DNA of 11,661 nucleotides from Bacteroidota bacterium (lineage in GTDB: Bacteria; Bacteroidota; Bacteroidia; Bacteroidales; VadinHA17): assembly GCA_015222065.1 (NCBI GenBank), contig JADFUQ010000316.1, forward strand, positions 1 to 11,661. The letters are read 5' to 3'. Positions 5,764 through 11,661 of this stretch are shown here, piece after piece. The position numbers were made by a program, and so were the translations under genes. Below the pieces are notes generated by a model that did not search any database, was not told where the DNA came from, and worked only from the letters and a program-made list of their open reading frames with translations. Each line of letters begins with the position of its first letter. The stretch's first letter is position 1.

Positions 5764-6216
5764 ATGAAAAAATTATTGCAATTCATTTTACCGGTTTTTC
5801 TATTGTTCTATTCATGTAAAATAAACACTGAAAAGGGATCCATTGAAAAATGGAAACATGAAATTCTCGAAACGGAACAAAATTTTGCTAAAATGGCAAG
5901 AGACAAAGGTATACACGATGCTTTTTTAACCTATGCAGCAGAAGATGCTGTGCTAATGCGAAATAACACTTTAGTGATTGGTGAAAAAGCCATTAGTGTA
6001 TATTTTGAAAATAATACATCAAAAGATAAAGATGTAAGCCTTACATGGAAACCTGATTTTGTAGATGTAGCTGCATCGGGAGATTTAGGTTATACTTATG
6101 GCAATTACACTTTTTCATATATTGATTCGAGTGGTAATAAAAATGAAAATAAAGGTGTTTTTCATACTGTTTGGAAGAGACAATCTGATGGGACCTGGCG
6201 ATTTGTGTGGGATTAA
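5764..6216 (+). CDS. Lipoprotein with DUF4440/SnoaL-like (NTF2-fold) domain
   Basis: The 150-residue protein starts with a short lipoprotein-type signal: MKKLLQ, a hydrophobic stretch to residue 15, and a cysteine at residue 18 in FYSC. This is an imperfect lipobox but is acceptable in Bacteroidota. Mature residues 25-150 fit an NTF2-like fold of the DUF4440/SnoaL type. The cues are EILETEQNFAKMARDKGIHD, then AFLTYAAEDAVLMRNN, then VIGEKAISVYFENN, LTWKPDFVDVAASGDLGYTY and VFHTVWKRQSDGTWRFVWD. This is the usual order of helices followed by a curved beta sheet that ends in a tryptophan-rich strand. Such proteins are often annotated as ketosteroid-isomerase-like, but most lack known activity. 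The expected location is the periplasm or inner face of the outer membrane. A T-rich spacer precedes it; no clear promoter is visible. Function unassigned beyond the fold. Confidence 0.85.
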   Translation: MKKLLQFILPVFLLFYSCKINTEKGSIEKWKHEILETEQNFAKMARDKGIHDAFLTYAAEDAVLMRNNTLVIGEKAISVYFENNTSKDKDVSLTWKPDFVDVAASGDLGYTYGNYTFSYIDSSGNKNENKGVFHTVWKRQSDGTWRFVWD

Positions 6217-6292
6217 ATCCTGAGACTTATATTGTATTAATAAAAAGTAAAGATGGAGTTCTATTGAAATCAGAAAAACTAATTAAGAAATA

Positions 6293-6751
6293 ATGATAAC
6301 TAATAATAGACTTGATAAACCATTTGGGCCTATGGGAACTTCTGCAGGAATATTCATGCTTATTGCAGGAGTAATAGCTACTTATTTTTCACTTACCGGT
6401 TTGATTTTGGTTTTGATTGGGGCTTTCATTGGATTCACATCAACAAGTACCCTGATTGATACTGATAAAAAAAGGATTAAATTTTCGAATAACTTATTTG
6501 GGATTTTCCCTGCTGGACAATGGATTGATATTAAACCGGATATGAAGGTAGGATTGAAAAACATACATAGGGGTTATCGGACATATAGCAGGGGCAACCG
6601 GGTGCTTGATGTTCATAGTAAGGATATTAGGATAATGTTATATGGGGCAGATAACAAACAGATTATGCCGATTAGAAAATTTGATTCACTTGATTCTGCA
6701 AAAACTGAGTTGGAAAGCTTAAGTAATCAATTTGGGTTAGGTTTGAAATAA
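6293..6751 (+). CDS. Hypothetical membrane protein: two helices plus soluble C-terminal domain
   Basis: The 152-residue protein has two adjacent hydrophobic segments (about residues 17-33 and 35-51, joined by a tight LTG turn). They form a membrane hairpin, so both ends should face the same side, probably the cytoplasm. Residues 55-150 are soluble and beta-rich: TLIDTDKKRIKFSNNLFGIF, then GQWIDIKPDMKVGLKN, then VLDVHSKDIRIMLYGADNKQ, and a last helix SAKTELESLSNQFGLGL. The pattern 'Dtdkkrik.s..lfG..p.GqWi.i' resembles membrane-attached PH-like (bPH) domains found in uncharacterised Bacteroidota proteins, where a basic strand follows the membrane hairpin. I do not know a function. The gene is 76 bases after the lipoprotein gene and upstream of clpB; co-transcription with either is possible but not shown. 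Confidence 0.7.
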   Translation: MITNNRLDKPFGPMGTSAGIFMLIAGVIATYFSLTGLILVLIGAFIGFTSTSTLIDTDKKRIKFSNNLFGIFPAGQWIDIKPDMKVGLKNIHRGYRTYSRGNRVLDVHSKDIRIMLYGADNKQIMPIRKFDSLDSAKTELESLSNQFGLGLK

Positions 6752-6853
6752 ACAAATGATAAAATGAAAGGAAAACTTATTCTCTGATTTATCCGGACAT
6801 CTTTCAGGGAAGCTGACATGACAAAATGTGCATGATTTTACTCTGGAATGCAA

Positions 6854-6884
6854 TTTGAATAGTACATTTCAGGGTATAAATTTT
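6854..6884 (+). promoter_or_regulatory. Possible promoter upstream of clpB
   Basis: TTTG at 6854-6857 and TAAATTTT at 6877-6884 are separated by 19 bases. They match the Bacteroidota -33 (TTTG) and -7 (TAnnTTTG, last base differs) consensus. The -7 box ends 13 bases before the clpB ATG, so the leader would be short. No CIRCE inverted repeat or other heat-shock operator is visible in 6752-6897. Confidence 0.3.
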
Positions 6885-6897
6885 AAAGAAAACGGAT

Positions 6898-9534
6898 ATG
6901 CAATTAGATAAATTTACAATAAAATCCCAGGAGGCAATACAAAGGGCGCAACAATTGGCAATGGAAGCTGAAAACCAGGCAATAGAATGCGGTCATCTGT
7001 TGAAAGGGATAATAGAGGTCGATGAAAATGTATTGCCTTTTTTGTTTAAAAAATTGGTAATTAATGAGCAAAACTTAATACAGGCTTTAAACCAAATAAT
7101 AAAAAGCTATCCTAAAGTTTCCGGCGGGCAGGTGTATTTATCGAATACAGCTAATCAGGCATTAGTGAAGGCGCAACAACAAAGTAAAGAGTTTGGGGAT
7201 GAATATGTTTCATTGGAACATTTACTGTTAGGTTTAATGAAGGTTAAGGATAACGTATCCGGTTTATTAAAGGATAGCGGATTAAACGAAAAAGACGTCA
7301 GGGCTGCTATTAATGAATTACGCAAAGGAGAAAGAGTAACCAGTCAAAGTGCAGAGGATAATTACAATTCATTGGAAAGATATGCTATTAACCTGAATGA
7401 AAAAGCAAAATCAGGTAAGCTGGATCCGGTTATTGGTCGTGATGATGAAATACGACGGGTACTTCAAATATTAGCGCGAAGAACCAAAAACAACCCTATT
7501 TTGGTTGGAGAACCCGGAGTTGGTAAAACTGCTATTGCCGAAGGAATTGCTTTTCGGATTGTAAATGGAGATGCACCTGATGACCTGTTGAAAAAGATTA
7601 TTTTCTCTCTGGATATGGGAGCTTTAATAGCCGGGGCTAAATATAAAGGTGAATTTGAAGAGCGATTAAAATCAGTCGTGAAAGAAGTTGTGAATTCCGA
7701 AGGTAAGATCATTTTGTTTATTGACGAAATACATACTTTAGTTGGTGCCGGAGGTAGTGGAGAGGGGGCGATGGATGCCGCAAACATTTTAAAACCTGCC
7801 CTGTCACGTGGCGAACTAAGGGCTATTGGAGCAACAACCCTTAATGAATACCAAAAGTACTTTGAAAAAGATAAAGCCCTGGAAAGACGATTCCAGAAAG
7901 TATTTATTGATGAGCCTACAGAAGAAGATGCTATCTCTATTCTTCGTGGAATTAAAGAACGATATGAAAGTTATCATAAAATAAGAATTAGGGACGAAGC
8001 AATTGTTGCTGCTGTGCAACTGTCTGTTCGTTATATTTCAGACAGATATTTGCCAGACAAGGCTATAGATTTAGTAGATGAAGCTTCTGCCCGTTTGAGG
8101 TTAGAAGCAAATTCTAAACCCGAAGAAATAGATACACTCGACCGAAAAATTCAACAATTAATTATTGAAAAGGAAGCATTTAAAAGAGAAAAAGATAAAA
8201 CAAGAGTTGACCAGATTAAAAAACAATTAGCTGATCTGGAAGATGAGAGAAAACAACTAATGGCTTTATGGGAAGACGAAAAACATGTGGTAGAAAATAT
8301 CCAGAAAATAAAAAAACAAATAGAGAATTATAAATATGAGGCAGAAAAAGCTGAGAGAGATGGCGAACTGGCAAAAGTTGCTGAAATAAGATACGGTCTT
8401 TTACCCAAAGCCGATGAATCATTAAAAGAAACCATTGAAAAACTTAAAGAATATGAGCGGGGAGGGAAAAGGCTTGTGCGTGAGGAGATAACTGCGGAAG
8501 ACATTGCCGAAATAGTTTCACGGTGGACAGGCATTCCTGTTATCCGGATGCTCCAAAGCGAAAAAGAAAAACTTTTACTAATCGAAAATGAATTGCATAA
8601 GCGTGTAGTTGGACAAGATGAAGCTATTCATTCTGTCGCATCGGCAATCAGGCGTAGCCGTACCGGATTATCTGATGAGCATAAGCCGGTTGGGTCATTT
8701 TTATTTTTAGGAACAACCGGAGTGGGTAAAACTGAGCTTGCAAAAGCTTTGGCAGAATACTTGTTTAACGATGAAAACCTATTGACACATATTGATATGA
8801 GTGAATATCAGGAACGACACGCTGTTTCACGTCTTATTGGTGCACCTCCCGGATATGTTGGTTATGACGAAGGGGGACAACTAACCGAAGCGGTTAGAAG
8901 AAAACCTTATTCAGTTGTGTTATTGGATGAGATTGAAAAAGCACATCCTGATACTTTTAATATTCTGTTGCAGGTATTAGAGGACGGAAGGCTAACAGAT
9001 AATAAAGGGCGTATTGCCAACTTTAAGAACACAATCATAATAATGACTTCAAATATCGGGTCTGTTATTATACGGGATAATTTTGAGAAATTGAATGAAT
9101 CAAATTCGGAAGAGATTATTGAAAGTACAAAGAATCAGGTTTTTGACTTACTTAAACATAGCGTCAGGCCGGAATTTTTAAATCGTATTGATGAGTTGAT
9201 CATGTTTAAACCTTTGAGTAAAGAGAATATTGAAGGAATTATCCGGATTCAGTTAAATAATCTTCTGCACCTGCTTAAAAAACAGAATATTACTTTCAAT
9301 GTCACCAACAATTGTATAGAATATTTAAAAAATAAAGGATATGATATTAAATTTGGGGCAAGACCACTTAAAAGACTAATTCAGAAAGAAATAATAGATA
9401 ACATATCCATAGCAATGCTTGAGGATGTTGTAAAACCGGATTCACATATTATAATTGATATTGATAACAATGAAATTACTATACGTGAACCGGTAAATGA
9501 AGAAGAAAAAGTAGAATTTCATCTGTCAATCTGA
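6898..9534 (+). CDS. clpB: ATP-dependent disaggregase chaperone ClpB
   Basis: The 878-residue protein is a full-length ClpB. The N domain (about 1-150) has the usual Clp_N double repeat (FTIKSQEAIQRAQQLAMEAE; YVSLEHLLLGLM). AAA-1 has Walker A GEPGVGKT at 204-211, pore tyrosine Y249 in GAKYKGEFEER, and Walker B with D276/E277. A long charged coiled-coil middle domain (about 410-525) distinguishes it from ClpA and ClpC. AAA-2 has Walker A GTTGVGKT at 605-612, pore loop GYVGYDEGG around Y653, and Walker B D677/E678 (LLDEIEKAHPD). The C-terminus carries the sensor-2 motif GARPLKR. With DnaK/DnaJ/GrpE, the hexamer threads aggregated proteins through its pore in the cytoplasm. Length is slightly above the E. 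coli protein because of the C-terminal tail. All catalytic residues are present. It is the only clear housekeeping gene in the window. Confidence 0.98.
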   Translation: MQLDKFTIKSQEAIQRAQQLAMEAENQAIECGHLLKGIIEVDENVLPFLFKKLVINEQNLIQALNQIIKSYPKVSGGQVYLSNTANQALVKAQQQSKEFGDEYVSLEHLLLGLMKVKDNVSGLLKDSGLNEKDVRAAINELRKGERVTSQSAEDNYNSLERYAINLNEKAKSGKLDPVIGRDDEIRRVLQILARRTKNNPILVGEPGVGKTAIAEGIAFRIVNGDAPDDLLKKIIFSLDMGALIAGAKYKGEFEERLKSVVKEVVNSEGKIILFIDEIHTLVGAGGSGEGAMDAANILKPALSRGELRAIGATTLNEYQKYFEKDKALERRFQKVFIDEPTEEDAISILRGIKERYESYHKIRIRDEAIVAAVQLSVRYISDRYLPDKAIDLVDEASARLRLEANSKPEEIDTLDRKIQQLIIEKEAFKREKDKTRVDQIKKQLADLEDERKQLMALWEDEKHVVENIQKIKKQIENYKYEAEKAERDGELAKVAEIRYGLLPKADESLKETIEKLKEYERGGKRLVREEITAEDIAEIVSRWTGIPVIRMLQSEKEKLLLIENELHKRVVGQDEAIHSVASAIRRSRTGLSDEHKPVGSFLFLGTTGVGKTELAKALAEYLFNDENLLTHIDMSEYQERHAVSRLIGAPPGYVGYDEGGQLTEAVRRKPYSVVLLDEIEKAHPDTFNILLQVLEDGRLTDNKGRIANFKNTIIIMTSNIGSVIIRDNFEKLNESNSEEIIESTKNQVFDLLKHSVRPEFLNRIDELIMFKPLSKENIEGIIRIQLNNLLHLLKKQNITFNVTNNCIEYLKNKGYDIKFGARPLKRLIQKEIIDNISIAMLEDVVKPDSHIIIDIDNNEITIREPVNEEEKVEFHLSI

Positions 9535-9593
9535 AAGAATTATACTGCAATAGTAAATTAACCTGTAAAATAGATATTCACTAAACGGGAAAA

Positions 9594-9722
9594 ATGAGCG
9601 TTTACCAAATACTTACCACAAAAGATAATAGCCCGTTAAAAATTGGAACGAAAGGGAAATTTATTCATTATTTTCTGCTTTTACTAATCTTTGTTACTCC
9701 ATTAACAATTAATTTATTTTAA
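9594..9722 (+). CDS. Candidate 42-residue membrane microprotein
   Basis: An ATG at 9594 opens a 42-codon frame ending at TAA 9720-9722. Residues 1-22 are polar (MSVYQILTTKDNSPLKIGTK). Residues 23-42 form one continuous hydrophobic stretch (FIHYFLLLLIFVTPLTINLF) long enough to cross the membrane once, ending exactly at the C-terminus. A GGGAAAA stretch just before the ATG could help initiation. It lies alone in the clpB-glycosyltransferase spacer, 27 bases before the next gene. AT-rich sequence makes chance hydrophobic ORFs likely, so this is a candidate only. I do not recognise a family. Confidence 0.35.
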   Translation: MSVYQILTTKDNSPLKIGTKGKFIHYFLLLLIFVTPLTINLF

Positions 9723-9749
9723 TAATAAAAATCGATTTTTAATTATTGC

Positions 9750-11354
9750 ATGCTCAAATATTATAGTATTTTAGGCATAGTAAAAAAAACATATGGGATG
9801 AAACCAAAAACGACTATTATTCTGCATAGTGATCCGCAAAACAATCAGTTGGCTGAACAGTTCAAATCAACTGTCCGGTCAATTGTGTCTCAAATAAACC
9901 GGGATTTTGATGTGATATTCCTTGGGATAACGGATACTAAAACCAGGGATAGCCTGGAGAAGAATTCAATTGAAATTACAGAGATCAAAATAAAAGATAA
10001 AGATTTTGCTGTATTGATGAATGAAGCTTTAAAGCAATCGGAAGCAGACAATATTCTGTATATTGATAATAGAACCAATCCGGTGATTTTGAAAAAAGCC
10101 GCACTCGAAGCGTTTCAGATTTCTGCTGTAAGAAACTCTAAATCCGGACTTTTCTATTCAGATTATGAACTGGAAGATGGTGGGAATATTAAAGAGATAA
10201 AACTTCTCTTTCACCATACAGGTCGTGTCAGGGATAATCAGGACTATGGTAAAGTGAATTTCATCAGGAGGGAAGCCCTGGATAAAATTTCCCTGTTTGA
10301 CGAATCGGTTAAGCACAACTCTCTTTATGATATGCGCCTTAAAATTTCCGAACATTATAAAATTACCCGGATCTCTAACAAATTCAACGGCTCCTTTTAT
10401 AAGGTTGTCGCATCAAAAAAAAAGGCAAATGTTTTTGATTACCTTTTGGCAGGGAAAGATGTCCAGCTCGAAGCAGAAGAGGTTGTTACGAATCATCTAA
10501 AACGGATAAATGCATATCTTGAACCGGGGAAATTTATGACATCGGAAATTAAATATGACGATGTATCAACTCTTGCAGCTTCCGTAATAATTCCGGTTGG
10601 ATTCAGACCTGAATTTATAGGTACAGCAATCGAAAGTATCCGGGCTCAGACTGTTCAGGATATTGAGGCAATTATAGTAGTAAATGGAGGAGATAATGAC
10701 CCTACAATACCTGAAGTTAAGAAATATATGAAAGGTGGCGAACTCTATGATCCCGGGAAACCTGAAGTTTACCTTATTGTTGTGGATATTAATAGTATAG
10801 GTTTCTGCTTAAATTTAGGAGTAAATCAGGCACGTGGAAAATATTACGTACAGCTTGATTCGGATGATCGCCTGAAACCTGATGCTGTAGAGAAAATAAT
10901 TGATTGTTTCAGGTCATCCGGGGATATTGGAATGGTTATCGGTTCATACGAAGTTTGGGAAAAAGGTGATGATGGATTTTTATCACGAATGAAGGATATT
11001 CCGGTAGTAACACATGATGAGTGGACTGAGGATAATGGAAGAAATAATCTGCTACGTATAAATGGAGCTGGAGCTCCACGCTCAATCCCAATTCATATTA
11101 TCAAAGAAATGGGGTATTTTGGGATCAATGATGATGCTTATGCACGGAATTATGGTGAGGATTATGAAATGGTGAATAAAATTGCTGAATACTATAAGAT
11201 AGGAAGAATTTATGACCCGGTGTATGAAGTTATTCGCCACTCGGGCGGAACGGATCATGCTATTAACCAGGAAGTAATTGACCGTAATGATGAAGCAAAA
11301 GATGATATGCGGAAAGAGATAATTTTGAGACGTATTGCTTTTAATACTATATAG
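9750..11354 (+). CDS. Two-domain glycosyltransferase family 2-like protein
   Basis: The 534-residue protein has two GT-A-like halves. Residues 276-534 are a typical family 2 glycosyltransferase. They start with the ASVIIPVGFRPEFIGTAIES nucleotide-binding strand and helix, followed by IEAIIVVNGG. QLDSDD (D370, D372, D373) is the metal/UDP-sugar DxD motif, and E470/D471 in YGEDYEM is the usual ED catalytic-base region. The C-terminal YEVIRHSGGTDHAIN matches the acceptor-side loop. Residues about 17-230 repeat the fold in degraded form (TTIILHSDPQNNQL; ILYIDNRTNP, where D106-N-R replaces DxD; FYSDYEL). That half is probably non-catalytic and may bind acceptor or structure the dimer. No membrane helix or signal is present, so it should be cytoplasmic. 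The start is uncertain: a second ATG at 9798 (residue 17) begins right at the fold. The acceptor is likely a surface glycan or glycoprotein, but no other glycan genes are nearby. Confidence 0.85.
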   Translation: MLKYYSILGIVKKTYGMKPKTTIILHSDPQNNQLAEQFKSTVRSIVSQINRDFDVIFLGITDTKTRDSLEKNSIEITEIKIKDKDFAVLMNEALKQSEADNILYIDNRTNPVILKKAALEAFQISAVRNSKSGLFYSDYELEDGGNIKEIKLLFHHTGRVRDNQDYGKVNFIRREALDKISLFDESVKHNSLYDMRLKISEHYKITRISNKFNGSFYKVVASKKKANVFDYLLAGKDVQLEAEEVVTNHLKRINAYLEPGKFMTSEIKYDDVSTLAASVIIPVGFRPEFIGTAIESIRAQTVQDIEAIIVVNGGDNDPTIPEVKKYMKGGELYDPGKPEVYLIVVDINSIGFCLNLGVNQARGKYYVQLDSDDRLKPDAVEKIIDCFRSSGDIGMVIGSYEVWEKGDDGFLSRMKDIPVVTHDEWTEDNGRNNLLRINGAGAPRSIPIHIIKEMGYFGINDDAYARNYGEDYEMVNKIAEYYKIGRIYDPVYEVIRHSGGTDHAINQEVIDRNDEAKDDMRKEIILRRIAFNTI

Positions 11355-11415
11355 GCTTTCAGGCATTTCAAATTTTAGTTATATTCAAGAAATAGAAACA
11401 GAAAGAATAAATTTC

Positions 11416-11460
11416 ACCCTGTGAAATAAATCGAAGATTTAGCTTGCTATTTCACAGGGT
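11416..11460. repeat. Structured repeat, copy 2: 13-bp perfect outer stem
   Basis: ACCCTGTGAAATA at 11416-11428 is the exact reverse complement of TATTTCACAGGGT at 11448-11460. Inside, TAAATC at 11427-11432 pairs with GATTTA at 11436-11441 around the 3-base loop GAA, followed by AGCTTGCT. The outer arm shares CCCTGTGAAATA with copy 1 at 3983. Both copies use three-base inner loops. It lies 62 bases after the glycosyltransferase stop and 45 bases before the four-helix-bundle start, so it may be a terminator for the former, or the boundary or 5' part of an element carrying the latter. No T-run follows. Confidence 0.85.
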
Positions 11461-11505
11461 AAATATCGAACACCGATTAACGAATAATGATTTAAGAAGT
11501 TAAGA

Positions 11506-11661
11506 ATGGATAAATATGATTTAGAAGAACGATTGATTGAGTTTTCAGTTTTGATAATTGAGATTGTAAATGAGATGCCTAATTCAAAAGCAGGAAATCA
11601 TTTGTCCGGACAATTAGTTCGTTCCGGAACATCAGTTTCATTGAATTACGGAGAAGCACAA
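11506..11661 (+). CDS. Four-helix-bundle protein (S23 / 23S rRNA intervening-sequence type), 5' part
   Basis: Fifty-two codons are visible before the window ends. The segment LEERLIEFSVLIIEIVNEMP followed by NSKAGNHLSGQLVRSGTSVS and LNYGEAQ is the characteristic first half of the four-helix-bundle family first found as ORFs in 23S rRNA intervening sequences and widespread in Bacteroidota chromosomes. The 'GNHlxGQLxRSGTSxxxNYGEAQ' stretch is its hallmark. Members form small pentameric or related helical bundles with a positively charged surface. One relative (Avd) is the accessory protein of diversity-generating retroelements. Most have unknown function, and I see no reverse transcriptase here. 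About 70 further residues should follow outside the window. The ATG at 11506 has no strong ribosome binding site but gives the family-typical N-terminus. Confidence 0.9.
   Translation, partial: MDKYDLEERLIEFSVLIIEIVNEMPNSKAGNHLSGQLVRSGTSVSLNYGEAQ

Noticed and set aside
9535..9749. A terminator or heat-shock element in the spacer after clpB.
   Set aside because: No stem followed by a T-run is visible; the only inverted pair (AACGGG/CCCGTT) has a 42-base loop.
114..11366. Minus-strand open frames, for example opposite clpB, the nitroreductase and the glycosyltransferase genes.
   Set aside because: All lie antisense to genes with strong family motifs, have no recognisable domains, and are expected shadows of coding sequence.
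11506..11661. A diversity-generating retroelement, because Avd belongs to the four-helix-bundle superfamily.
   Set aside because: No reverse transcriptase, template repeat or variable repeat is seen. The sequence matches the general chromosomal four-helix-bundle family rather than Avd specifically.

Overview
The window is AT-rich, and every gene I can support lies on the + strand. It most likely comes from an anaerobic member of the Bacteroidota, probably Bacteroidales-like. The signs are: weak or absent Shine-Dalgarno sequences; a match to the Bacteroidota -7 promoter consensus (TAnnTTTG) before the toxin-antitoxin pair; a four-helix-bundle (23S rRNA intervening-sequence type) protein of the kind common in that phylum; a lipoprotein with a DUF4440/SnoaL-like fold; and iron-sulfur ferredoxin-type proteins that suit anaerobic metabolism. 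The assignment is an inference from style, not from a phylogenetic marker.

Region 1 (1-3904) is a redox and small-molecule block that is partly eroding. It holds the C-terminal part of a short-chain dehydrogenase, a chimeric short ORF (methyltransferase N-terminus joined to a truncated ferredoxin module), a four-helix membrane protein, a predicted dimeric alpha/beta-barrel monooxygenase-like protein, a nitroreductase with an N-terminal 2x[4Fe-4S] ferredoxin domain, a decayed second copy of the monooxygenase-like gene, and an intact class I SAM methyltransferase. The fossil copy once ended in an ATGA overlap with the methyltransferase start. This suggests an ancestral layout of two monooxygenase-like/redox gene units, one of which has been lost.

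Region 2 (3905-4070) is a palindrome-rich spacer with a GC-rich hairpin and, next to it, a larger structured repeat. A related element recurs at 11416-11460, immediately before the four-helix-bundle gene.

Region 3 (4071-6751) holds small accessory genes: a stand-alone GyrI-like effector-binding protein, an unassigned coding remnant, an intact MntA/HepT-type toxin-antitoxin pair with a candidate promoter almost touching the antitoxin start codon, a DUF4440-like lipoprotein, and a two-helix membrane protein with a soluble C-terminal domain.

Region 4 (6898-11661) starts with full-length clpB, the only clear housekeeping gene. It is followed by a 42-codon candidate membrane microprotein, a 534-residue protein with two glycosyltransferase-A-like halves (only the second has an intact DxD-type motif), the second structured repeat, and the start of a four-helix-bundle gene cut by the window end.

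The genes do not form one pathway. The window looks like a patchwork of accessory modules around clpB, and the most informative signals are the gene fossils and the repeated structured elements. I found no complete, obviously novel multi-gene system.
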